Notes under the pieces: model-generated | Seen by the model: the letters and a program-made list of their open reading frames with translations, nothing else | The model's database searches: none | What the model was told of the DNA's origin: nothing | Source: Chloroflexi bacterium TSY | GTDB lineage: Bacteria > Chloroflexota > Anaerolineae > Caldilineales > Caldilineaceae | NCBI GenBank assembly: GCA_019217005.1 | Contig: JAHBNG010000165.1 | Span: 1 to 27,629, forward strand | Reading direction: 5' to 3' | DNA: 27,629 nt | Shown here: positions 7,515 to 15,324 of the stretch, one piece after another | How the letters are laid out: every line of letters starts with the position of its first letter | Numbering within the stretch: the stretch's first letter is position 1 | Made by a program: the position numbers and the translations under genes

Positions 7515-8141
7515 TCAGGTCAAATTCCAATGGGCGTCAATTGGGTCTTGAAATAGGCTGCGGTTTCCCGAGGCAACATCGTCCACCTGAATCACCTCAC
7601 CCGTCAGGGCCGACTCGTAAATAGCATCACAAATCGCCATCAATCTCAATCCCTCCCAGCCGTCGATCTCGGGTTTCTCTAGATTGCCACGCAAAATCTC
7701 CAGGAACTCCCAAATCTCAATCGAGAATCCGTCAGTCATTCCGCCGGGATAGAGCAGCTCTTGTTCATCTGGAGTGAGGTTCTCTTGATGCATTTGGTGC
7801 AGTTGAGGCATCGAATACTCCACGCCATCAGCCCGCGTGAGACGGGCTGTCTCAATCTGGTCAAGGCGACGCTCAAACAAATGAAAAATCGAGAAGCGTT
7901 CTCCCGTTGTATCGCGCAACGAGCCTTCAGAGCCGCAAAAGGTCACGTTATAAGCCTCTTCGCCGGGAGCGGCCAGACCCCAGGACCGGGTGCCGACCAC
8001 CCCATTTTTAAAGGTGAAGGTCACAATGGCCGTATCTTCGAGGGCTTCCGTAAAGGGTAGCGCGACCCCCGTTTTCAGCGACCGCAATTCGGCGTAGACC
8101 TTTTCCACGTCGCCAAAGCAATAGCGCATACTGTTAAAAAA
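7515..8141 (-). pseudogene. Gfo/Idh/MocA oxidoreductase, C-terminal fragment
   Basis: From residue FFNSMRYCFGDVEKVYAEL onward this frame reads like the C-terminal alpha/beta domain of a Gfo/Idh/MocA oxidoreductase: DTAIVTFTFKNGVVGTRSW, then FCGSEGSLRDTTGERF, and a C-terminal tail with GWEGLRLMAICDAIYESALTGE. The N-terminal NAD(P)-binding Rossmann fold and the EKP motif are missing. The frame runs on to 8231, but that part is an out-of-frame reading of the end of the next gene. The remnant begins exactly where the intact oxidoreductase (8134-9171) stops, so a deletion has joined the end of one paralog to the inside of another. Not expected to be enzymatic. Confidence 0.8.
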
Positions 8142-9171
8142 CAACCCCAATCTGTTTGCGCCAGGTATCCAACAGTTGCATATTCCCCAGCGAATCATCC
8201 CAGGACATGGCTGGTGCTTGTCGAGCCTCAATGTGACTGGCCACCATCTCCGCTTCTAAGGTAAAAAGATCTTTCTCCGTAGGGACCATCATCTCTGATG
8301 GTTCCTCCCGACCGAGTTGCAGTAGAAGCTTAGATGGGGGGAAGATTGTATCGAGCGGCAGTGGCTCTATTGCGTGGCGACAGGGCGATGACGGCAGCCA
8401 GGGATCTGTGATCGTGATTGTCCCTTTCGAGCCATAGATTGATACAGTAGCCCCAACGTTGCACTCAATCGTTGCAATGATCTCCGCGACGATATTATTG
8501 TCAAATTGAAGGGTGGCAACGCCCATGTGATCGACCCCGGTGGGACCAACGGTTCCGCTCGCTTTGACCGTAGTCGGATTCAAAAACGGTTTGTTCTCCG
8601 CGGCCCCAGCCATACGGCGAGCCATCGAGGCGGTATAACAGCCAAGATCAAGAATCCCGCCTCCGCCCATTTCATAGTTGAACATCCGGCTATTGGGGTT
8701 GAAGTCGAGGTGGAAGCCCATCGTCGCCCGAATGAGGTGTACTTTGCCAATTGTCCCATCTTGGATGAGTTCAATCACTCGCCCGATTTGTGGATGGCAC
8801 CGATACATAAAGGCTTCCATCAGAAACACATCATTGTCGCGGGCCGCTTGGATCATCGCTTCGGCTTCTGCCACATTCATAGCGATTGGTTTCTCGACCA
8901 GAATGTGCTTTTTGGCTTCAGCAGCCTTGATCACCCACTCGGCATGAGATGGATTCAGCGTTGCAATATAGACGGCATCTATTTCTTCATCTGCCAACAG
9001 AGCCTCATAGCTCGTATATTTGCGGGCGATGGCGAAATCGTCGACCAGTTTGTCTACTCGTGATTGGGTGAGGCTAGCAACAGCAAGAATCTGCCCAGTA
9101 TCTGTAAAACGCATCCCATTACAAAAGACGTAGGCGATGCTGCCCGTACCGATAATTCCCCAGTTTAGCAT
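8134..9171 (-). CDS. Gfo/Idh/MocA family oxidoreductase
   Basis: A 345-residue cytosolic NAD(P)-dependent dehydrogenase acting on a sugar, polyol or diol. It has an N-terminal Rossmann motif WGIIGTGSIA (residues 4-13), the EKP motif Glu93-Lys94-Pro95 (ILVEKPIAMN) and the substrate-domain motif GGGGILDLGCYT (about 169-180), where Cys178 stands in the place often held by the catalytic His. This places it in the glucose-fructose-oxidoreductase/dihydrodiol-dehydrogenase-like branch. The ATG has a CGGAGGAAC ribosome site. Its TAA stop is the point of fusion with a fragment of another family member, but the protein appears complete, including a plausible C-terminus (NMQLLDTWRKQIGVVF). Confidence 0.9.
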   Translation of the reverse strand: MLNWGIIGTGSIAYVFCNGMRFTDTGQILAVASLTQSRVDKLVDDFAIARKYTSYEALLADEEIDAVYIATLNPSHAEWVIKAAEAKKHILVEKPIAMNVAEAEAMIQAARDNDVFLMEAFMYRCHPQIGRVIELIQDGTIGKVHLIRATMGFHLDFNPNSRMFNYEMGGGGILDLGCYTASMARRMAGAAENKPFLNPTTVKASGTVGPTGVDHMGVATLQFDNNIVAEIIATIECNVGATVSIYGSKGTITITDPWLPSSPCRHAIEPLPLDTIFPPSKLLLQLGREEPSEMMVPTEKDLFTLEAEMVASHIEARQAPAMSWDDSLGNMQLLDTWRKQIGVVF

Positions 9172-9237
9172 GGGTTTCGTTCCTCCGTGTAATCGCTCAT
9201 CCGTGTTTCTCCCTATTGGTATACAGAAATCTATTGC

Positions 9238-9553
9238 TTATTCTCTTTTGTCTGCCATATGAGTTAGAATTGCGACCACTTTTCCGATTTCGTTTATATA
9301 GTAGGAACGCCGATCAATGTATGCCACGAGATCGATTAGCTTCATAAATCTCCACTCGTCTCCTGTTGTAACAGCACCATAGATGGCAGGGAGCGTACGA
9401 CCTTCTTTTTTATTGAATAATTGAGCTGCATACATCTCAGCAATACATTGCCCTATCCCTGAAACAATATTTTCGTTCTTTTGTATCAAGAGTGTCCGTA
9501 AGATAGCGGCTCACATTTGTTTCTGGAATTTTATCAAAGAGCATCTGCTCCAT
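9238..9553 (-). pseudogene. Decayed nuclease-like hypothetical fragment
   Basis: A C-terminal piece (9238-9489) contains GQCIAEMYAAQLFN and the motif YGAVTTGDEWRFMKL, which resembles small PD-(D/E)XK-nuclease-like proteins common in cyanobacteria and Chloroflexota (from memory of the pattern). A short N-terminal piece from the ATG at 9553 (MEQMLFDKIPETNVSRYLTD) is in a different frame, separated by a probable frameshift around 9490. The metal-binding core cannot be seen. Probably a remnant. Confidence 0.35.
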
Positions 9554-9726
9554 TTACACACTTTGTGGGACACACCCTCTATATATTGTCATTATAACAT
9601 ATCTATCATGGCTTAAATGGCTATAAATCCATTGAGCCATTCGAGCATGAGAAGACCACCACACAGATTTTTGGATCAATGTTTGACCTCCATCATTGTG
9701 TAGTATTGGAAATCCGTATAAATGAT

Positions 9727-10023
9727 CCTTCCGACTTATGCTTAGCATTACCCACAAGTCGCTTGAGCCAGCAAACCCGTACGACAGGTGACAGTCATTC
9801 ACGCAATCAGCGACTGGCTGACTGAATTTTGTCCTCGCTTGGGTGGTCAAATGACAGTCACCTTTCGCCCTGGCAGGATGAGTGAAAGGTGACTGTCACG
9901 TGAGAAGGTGCGGGGATACAATTTGCGCACTCCACCATCCATTTGCGTCCGTGACTGTCACCTGGAACGGCTCAAACCACAAGCATTACCTTTGTGGCTA
10001 ATGCTAAGCCGACTTATGGAAGG
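9727..10023. repeat. Triple-nested palindromic element with GTGAC(A/T)GTCAC cores
   Basis: Outer arms 9727-9769 and 9969-10023 share inverted blocks CCTTCC..., CTTAGCATTA, CCACAA and TTGAGCC, with small insertions in the right arm. Middle arms are exact: CAGGTGACAGTCA (9785-9797) and TGACTGTCACCTG (9952-9964). Inner arms are exact: TGACAGTCACCTTTC (9852-9866) and GAAAGGTGACTGTCA (9884-9898). Four copies of the near-palindrome GTGAC(A/T)GTCA sit at 9788, 9851, 9889 and 9951. No reading frame of note. It ends 11 bases from the stop of a PhyH gene, so it may also act as a terminator. A non-autonomous mobile element is the likely nature. The stretch 9554-9726 shows nothing. Confidence 0.75.
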
Positions 10024-10034
10024 GCGAATTGCTA

Positions 10035-11255
10035 TTATGCCCCAACTGACTTGTAAAATCCGTTCGAAGCCTCTTCTCGCTTACTCTTCGTCGGATGCAT
10101 CACGCCAGCACCGGGCGGCCAAACACCAGGGTTGGCTCTGACAAATTCACAGATATGCTGGCCGTGAGGCGTTAGCGTTTCCCAAATTTCGTGGGGCATG
10201 GTCTTTTTGTAGCTCTCAGCGGGGCGCCAGGAGGCAGAATACTCGACGTTTGGTAGGGCCCGGACTTGCTTGGAAAGATTGGGAGTTGCACCATGCCACG
10301 CTCTGTGATCGCGGAAGACTCCTGCACCGGCAGGGGCACCAACGAGGGTGGAGAATCTCATCCAATCGGGTTCGTCGGCAGGCAGCGGTGGAGGCTGTTG
10401 CATCGTATGCGTCCCTGGAATCTGACGAATGGGGCCGTTCTCCCAGGTTAGATCGGACATTAAGAAGTTGATGATCACCGCGGGGACGGTTATCTCCATG
10501 ATCCATTTTTGGGTCGGAACATCCAAGTTGCCATCGCTGTCTCGATTGAGTTCAACGCCCAGTGCCTCAGCTTGCCGGATACGGCCTGCCAACAAGAGTT
10601 GCGGATCTTTACCATCGGAGTGCAAGTGTTGACACTCGATTGCACCTGGCAGGCACAGATCACCACCAGCACCACCAACCCGATAGTCGGACGAGCCAAA
10701 GATAGCTTTGAGAATCGGGGTGGTTGTGGGAAGATCTACCATGCTGGCCCAAACTGAATCGTGGAGCAGTTGCCTTGACGCGGAACATGTGCCATAGCTG
10801 TAGCGGTGGGGTAGACGTCCGGTTTCGGTTATGTATTTTCTCCTCCCTGGACCCGGCATCGACAGGATCTCCTTGAGCACCCGAGCACAGCCTTCTCGCC
10901 AGCGTTCTAGCTGCTCCGCATTGAGCAGATCTCGCACCACCACGAAACCATCGCGCCGGAAAATTCTCACCGCTCTGTCGACTTCGTCTGGCGAGCAGAT
11001 TTCGAGACCGCGAATCCCGTTGCGTTCTTGCAGTTCTGCCCGTAGCGCTTCGACCTCGGGGTCATCATAGACCCGACGGCTGGGCGAGCGCGGGTCCGAC
11101 ACAGGAACGATCCCCCGATTTGTTCCAACGAGCTCATCATACTGATCCAAGCTCTCATTGGGGGGAGTATGTTCGTCCCAGCCTACCGTCGTTTCGCGAT
11201 AGACAGTCAGTCCTTCTAGTTCTGATTGCAGTGTTTGATTATTCGTTGCAGCCAT
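10035..11255 (-). CDS. Phytanoyl-CoA dioxygenase family protein, copy 1
   Basis: A 406-residue PhyH-family Fe(II)/2-oxoglutarate oxygenase. An N-terminal extension of about 95 residues precedes the usual opening (FRRDGFVVVRDLLNAEQL, 99-116). Metal ligands are His212-Asp214 (QHLHSDGK) and His321 (AWHGATPN); Arg332 lies eleven residues later and should bind 2-oxoglutarate. WENGPIRQIPGTHTM (271-285) is a strong family block. An AGGAG site precedes the ATG. It lies 29 bases downstream of a Gfo/Idh/MocA gene, probably in the same transcript, and is closely similar to the broken copy at 12793-13980. It likely hydroxylates the same small substrate handled by the neighbours. Confidence 0.9.
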   Translation of the reverse strand: MAATNNQTLQSELEGLTVYRETTVGWDEHTPPNESLDQYDELVGTNRGIVPVSDPRSPSRRVYDDPEVEALRAELQERNGIRGLEICSPDEVDRAVRIFRRDGFVVVRDLLNAEQLERWREGCARVLKEILSMPGPGRRKYITETGRLPHRYSYGTCSASRQLLHDSVWASMVDLPTTTPILKAIFGSSDYRVGGAGGDLCLPGAIECQHLHSDGKDPQLLLAGRIRQAEALGVELNRDSDGNLDVPTQKWIMEITVPAVIINFLMSDLTWENGPIRQIPGTHTMQQPPPLPADEPDWMRFSTLVGAPAGAGVFRDHRAWHGATPNLSKQVRALPNVEYSASWRPAESYKKTMPHEIWETLTPHGQHICEFVRANPGVWPPGAGVMHPTKSKREEASNGFYKSVGA

Positions 11256-11284
11256 GAATCATATCTCCTGTTGGATGTTCTGTG

Positions 11285-12502
11285 CTATCCTTTATCAATC
11301 GCGTAACCAAACTCTTCAAAAAAGTCGTCATGCAGCATCTGTTCGTAAGTAGTGAGTTCCCGTATCGGAAGCTCAACTGGCGTCATCCCCAAAATGGATG
11401 ATTCATAGACAGCCATGCACATCTCCACATCCTTGCGGCCTCCGATCCCATATTCCGGCTCCTGGTCATAAAGGGCCGCGTTGGCCAGGCTCATGATCTC
11501 CTCCGCGTGCCCAACGCACCAATCGTTGATGGCATACTCCCTGAATGGATTCTCATAGACAATCGCTGGTTCAGTATGGACGACTATCCGGGATAGCACA
11601 TCGACCCCATCGACGGTGTGACGTTCGTATTCGACGGGGATATCTTTCATCTTACCGTTGTCTATGACCCGCAGCGGAATATGTGAACCTCGGTAATCGG
11701 CATCCATAATCCGTCCTTTGGTCCCCGAAATCTGACTATACTTGACCGTCTCTTCGCCGACCATGGATGTTTCATAGATACCGACGGCTCCGCTCTCAAA
11801 GTCAATCATGGCATGGACCCAATCTTCATAGATTTTATCGGGACCAGGCACAAACTGTTTGGTGATGGCAGCGATCTTTCGCGGCTCACTGTTGGCATAC
11901 AAGCGAATCTGCGACAGGCGATGCGCACCCATGTCCATGCAGACGCCTGAGTAGGAACCAAACTTGGAGACGGGGCGAGCGATCCCACGCGGTTTTCCAG
12001 CGTCTGGATCAAAGGACGTTTGTCGGTATGGTTCAATAAAGTGAACGCGCATGATATCCCCAAGCACGCCTTCGGCAATGAGCTTGAGAATCATCTGCTC
12101 TTTGGGCATGCGAAAGTAATTTTCAGCGACTTCAAAGTGGACACCGTTTTTCCGACAGGCGTCTACAATCACATCACAACAGGGGAGGGTCAGCGCCATC
12201 GGTTTCTCGACCATGGGGTGCATCTTGTGCTCGGCCACCAATTTGGCCAACGAATGGTGCGTCGGATCGCCGGTGACAATATCAACGACCAAGATGTCCT
12301 TGTGTTTGTCGAGCATCTGCTCTGCATCTGTATAATAGGGGACACCATACTGCGCACCGGCTTGAGCCGCTAGATTTTCATCCAGATCGCACAGAGCGAC
12401 GAACTCCAAAGCCCCTTTTTTGGTCAATTCGGCGATTGTGGGCAGATGCCCGCGCCTTGACGGTGGTCCACAACCGATCACCGCGATCTTGGCTGTTTGC
12501 AT
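11285..12502 (-). CDS. Gfo/Idh/MocA family oxidoreductase
   Basis: A 405-residue NAD(P)-dependent dehydrogenase. Rossmann motif IAVIGCGPPSRRGHL near residues 6-20, EKP motif Glu99-Lys100-Pro101 (HPMVEKPMAL), and the substrate-domain motif CMDMGAHRLSQ (Asp190, His194) with the conserved catalytic His. This is the canonical active-site set for inositol or sugar dehydrogenases of the family. An AAAGGA ribosome site precedes the ATG. It is sandwiched between two related PhyH genes in the same direction, 29 bases before the intact copy, so oxidation and hydroxylation of one substrate are probably linked. Exact sugar or cyclitol unknown. Confidence 0.92.
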   Translation of the reverse strand: MQTAKIAVIGCGPPSRRGHLPTIAELTKKGALEFVALCDLDENLAAQAGAQYGVPYYTDAEQMLDKHKDILVVDIVTGDPTHHSLAKLVAEHKMHPMVEKPMALTLPCCDVIVDACRKNGVHFEVAENYFRMPKEQMILKLIAEGVLGDIMRVHFIEPYRQTSFDPDAGKPRGIARPVSKFGSYSGVCMDMGAHRLSQIRLYANSEPRKIAAITKQFVPGPDKIYEDWVHAMIDFESGAVGIYETSMVGEETVKYSQISGTKGRIMDADYRGSHIPLRVIDNGKMKDIPVEYERHTVDGVDVLSRIVVHTEPAIVYENPFREYAINDWCVGHAEEIMSLANAALYDQEPEYGIGGRKDVEMCMAVYESSILGMTPVELPIRELTTYEQMLHDDFFEEFGYAIDKG

Positions 12503-12553
12503 GTCAGTAGTCCTTTGTTATTGGGTTCGTTTTGTCAGCTCTATCTATACGTA

Positions 12554-12703
12554 TCGCTCGTGGCTCTCTATGAAACAAAACATTGCCTCCGCCGCGCTGA
12601 CAAACGCAATCTCTTAACGGAAGAACAAGTCAATTCTCTAATACCACTCCTCGATGAACTCCCTCCGACGCGAAATGCTTACCTCAATTCGATTGGGGAC
12701 TAG
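12554..12703 (+). pseudogene. Four-helix-bundle (S23/IVP-like) protein C-terminal fragment
   Basis: On the plus strand, a short frame reads LYETKHCLRRADKRNLLTEE followed by a PLLDELPPTRNAYLNSIG-like end and a TAG stop. This closely follows the C-terminal half of the four-helix-bundle family related to the proteins found inside 23S rRNA intervening sequences. The N-terminal half and a proper start are absent, so it is a remnant. It lies between two minus-strand genes. Confidence 0.5.
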
Positions 12704-12792
12704 TCACTGGTTCCTAGTCATTGGTCATTTGCTGTGTGGTTGCGACGGTTACGAATGACAAAGGACTACGGACAAATCACCAACAACAATTT
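12704..12792. repeat. Short GTCATTGGTCATT-type repeat spacer
   Basis: Simple repeated and partly inverted copies of a TAGTCATTGGTCATT-like sequence (about 12702-12732, and inverted near 12755-12780) downstream of the broken PhyH gene on the minus strand. No gene is seen. Confidence 0.3.
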
Positions 12793-13980
12793 TCAGGCTT
12801 GCGCCACCTCCGCACGCTTACCCCGAAGTGGATGCATGATACCCGCACCCGCTGGCCAAACACCAGGCTCTGCCTTGATGGTTCGGCAGATATGTTGTCC
12901 GTGTGGTGTTAGGGTCTCCCAAATTTCATGGGGCATGCTTTGGGTAAAGTGTTCCAACGTGCGCCAAGGAGGAGCGTACTCGACATTTGGCAATGCCCTG
13001 ATCTCTTTGGAAAGATTGGGCGTCCCGCCATGCCAGCACCTGTTGTCTCGGAATACGCCGGCACCGGCGGGAGCACCAACGAGCGTGGACAGTCTCATCC
13101 AATCGGGTTCATCAGCGGGCACTGGTGGCGGCTGTTGCAACGTATGCGTCCCCGGAATCTGGCGAATGGGACCGTTTTCCCAGGTTAGATCGCACATGAT
13201 GAAGTTGATGATAAGCGTTGGGGGGGTCATTTCCATAATCAGTTTTTGCGTCAGTATATCCAGATTGCCGTCGCTGTCTCGATTGAGTTCAATACCGAGC
13301 GCCTCAGCATACTGTATGCGGCTTTTCGAAAGCTGTTTTGTATCTCCACCATCTGCATGCGCATGTTGATATTCGATTGCGCCCGGTAGGGAAAGGTCAC
13401 CGCCAGAACCCCAAACCCGGTAATCGGACGAGCCAAAGATCTCCTTGAGAATGGGGGTGGTTGTGGGCAGGTCAACCATACTGGCCCAGACCGGATCGTG
13501 GAGCATTTGCCTTGAAGCGGACGATGTGCCAAAGCTGTAGCGGTGTGGTAAACGGTAGGTTTCAGTGATGTATTTTCTGTTTCCTTAGCCGGGTAGCGCA
13601 AGGATCTCCCTCAGCACCCGGGCGCAACCCTCTCGCCAACGGGCCAGTTGCTCCGCGTTAAGCAGATCTCGCACCACAACGAAACCGTCGCGATGGAATA
13701 TTCTGGCCGCTTTTTTGACTTCGTTTGGCGAACAGATTTCAATCCCCCGAATCCCATTGTGTTGACGTAGGTGCTCGCGTAATGCTACGACCTCGGGGTC
13801 ATTATACACTCGATGGCTGGGTGCCCGCGGATCGGGTACGCCAAATCCTCGATCTGCCGGGAAGGGGTTGCCATCCTCGTCTAAGGTTTCATTGGGCGGG
13901 ATATTCTTATCCCATCCAACGAGCGTTTCGCCATAGACTTGAAGTCCGTCCAGCTCTATTTGTTTATCGGCTGCGGTCAT
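12793..13980 (-). pseudogene. Phytanoyl-CoA dioxygenase family protein, copy 2, with in-frame TAA
   Basis: A second PhyH-family gene that is full length and collinear with copy 1 (10035-11255) but interrupted by one in-frame TAA at 13585-13587 (codon 132), where copy 1 has Pro. The frame is unchanged on both sides: ...EILALPG, stop, GNRKYITET... All active-site residues remain: His208-Asp210 (HAHADGG), His317 (CWHGGTPN) and Arg328. Counted through the stop the product would have 395 positions. A good AAGGAG site precedes the ATG. Preservation of everything else suggests a recent nonsense mutation (for example CAA to TAA), an assembly error, or rarely a read-through stop. Upstream gene of a probable isomerase-PhyH-oxidoreductase-PhyH cluster. 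Confidence 0.9.
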
Positions 13981-14276
13981 GACTATTGTCTCCTTGTTCG
14001 CTCCTGATTTCGCCTATACTGTTGATCTGCCGACAAGTAATCACGGTTGCAAGGTTGCAGAGTTGCAAGGAAGCGGAGTCGTGGCGGTGCGTCTATTGCC
14101 CTGAGATTTTGCGACCCTACAAAGACTGGACTCATTAGAGATTACAAGGATTAAGAATATGGGACATGGATTTTTAGGATGAACACGGAGCATCTCAGAA
14201 TAAATCCGTGAAATCTGTGTTCATCCGTGTCCTAATTTCAATTCCTATAATGTCTATTTCCAACAACGCCTGGTCT
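13981..14276. repeat. Spacer with simple repeats and a palindromic element
   Basis: Tandem GGTTGCAAGGTTGCAGAGTT-like repeats lie at about 14044-14071. A palindromic element spans about 14162-14241: TAGGATGAACACGGA on the left is mirrored by TCCGTGAAATCTGTGTTCATCCGTGTCCTA-type sequence (in blocks) on the right. Such CCGTGTTCATCCGTG repeats are familiar from several environmental phyla (recollection). No gene is seen. Confidence 0.55.
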
Positions 14277-15143
14277 TCAATCCTCTGAGCCAAGACCGCT
14301 CGCCTGCCACAATTGATCCATATAGCTGGCCGTCAATTGGGCCGCCTCCAGCGGATCTTCAATGGCATTTACTCGCTTGCTAAAGGGTTCGCACGTAATG
14401 GGTCCTTCATACCCGATCTTGACTAATTTCTGCATAAATTCGCGCAATGGCAATCCACCTTTCTCCATCGGCAACCCACGGTCCAGGTCCTGATATTCTG
14501 CCAAACTCAGACCCCGCGCAACGTCATTCACATGAACGGTCACAATATCATCGGCGGATAAGTCATCTAGATCATCAACGCTGCCGCCCGATGCACAAAG
14601 GTGAAAGATATCAAGCATCAAGCCGAGATTGTCTGTACCAATCGACTCAAGCAATGCCAGCATCCCTTCCAGGGTATAGATAAAGGTGTGCCTTTCGGGG
14701 GGACGCATGTGTTGCGGGCCAAGAAACTCGAGACCGAAACGGATACCGTGGTCCCTTAATACTTCGGCAATGGGACGCAAGCGTTCAATATGCCAGGCAT
14801 AGTTCTCATCAAAGGGGCGTTGGTCAGAACTGGGGGAGCAGGCGGTCGTGGTCCGCAAAGAACCCAACTCACGCCCCAATGCAGCAAACCGGGGCAACTC
14901 CTTCAAATCGTCTTGCCATTGATCCCGACTCCAGGCAACGGGTAGGCTCCATAACGCGGGTTCAATCTCTGCTTCTTTGAACAGGTCACTCACATACGCC
15001 ACGCTATGTTCATCGGCTAAGGCCGCAGCTTCACGGATGTTGAAGTCAATGCCGGCAAAGCCGGTCTGCTTGGCCAGTTGGATGGACTCGGGGAGGGAGA
15101 TCTCGCGAATCCCGATTGCGCCGGGCCATAGATTTTTGAACAT
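14277..15143 (-). CDS. Sugar phosphate isomerase/epimerase family protein
   Basis: A 288-residue TIM-barrel protein of the xylose-isomerase-like/AP-endonuclease-2 superfamily (IolE/hexulose epimerase type), expected to isomerise or epimerise a sugar or inosose in the cytosol. The metal-binding set is visible: Glu139 (FGLEFLG), Asp178 (GLMLDIFHL), His204 (TVHVND) and Glu252 (ITCEPFS). The ATG at 15143 is chosen because AAAGGAG lies 7-8 bases before it; the frame continues to 15218, but that stretch overlaps a palindromic repeat. It precedes the PhyH and Gfo/Idh/MocA genes on the same strand, the usual partnership in polyol or sugar breakdown. Confidence 0.9.
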   Translation of the reverse strand: MFKNLWPGAIGIREISLPESIQLAKQTGFAGIDFNIREAAALADEHSVAYVSDLFKEAEIEPALWSLPVAWSRDQWQDDLKELPRFAALGRELGSLRTTTACSPSSDQRPFDENYAWHIERLRPIAEVLRDHGIRFGLEFLGPQHMRPPERHTFIYTLEGMLALLESIGTDNLGLMLDIFHLCASGGSVDDLDDLSADDIVTVHVNDVARGLSLAEYQDLDRGLPMEKGGLPLREFMQKLVKIGYEGPITCEPFSKRVNAIEDPLEAAQLTASYMDQLWQASGLGSED

Positions 15144-15185
15144 GATGGGTCTCCTTTGGGATGGGTTAACAGATGGCTTAGTGTT

Positions 15186-15262
15186 TATCCGAAAAGTTCT
15201 GTGACAATCTATTCTCACTCGAGAGGCTGGTCGGACTCACAACCACTTTTCGGATAGGTTCT
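15186..15262. repeat. Palindromic repeat with TATCCGAAAAGT ends
   Basis: TATCCGAAAAGT (15186-15197) is mirrored exactly by ACTTTTCGGATA (15245-15256). The right end, CCACTTTTCGGATAGGTTCT (15243-15262), is the exact reverse complement of the last 20 bases of the window (27610-27629). It looks like a mobile-element end or a small palindromic remnant of one. Confidence 0.65.
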
Positions 15263-15324
15263 TACCCGATTGTATTGTGTTTATGGATTGCTCGCAAAGT
15301 CTTCTCTATGACCGAACCTGCTAC

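Noticed and set aside
8506..9063. 185-aa plus-strand frame
   Set aside because: Antisense of the intact Gfo/Idh/MocA gene.
9554..9850. 98-aa minus-strand frame
   Set aside because: Runs into the palindromic repeat and shows no recognisable protein pattern.
9785..9964. CRISPR array
   Set aside because: The four short repeats are in alternating orientation, arranged as nested inverted pairs, with unequal spacing.
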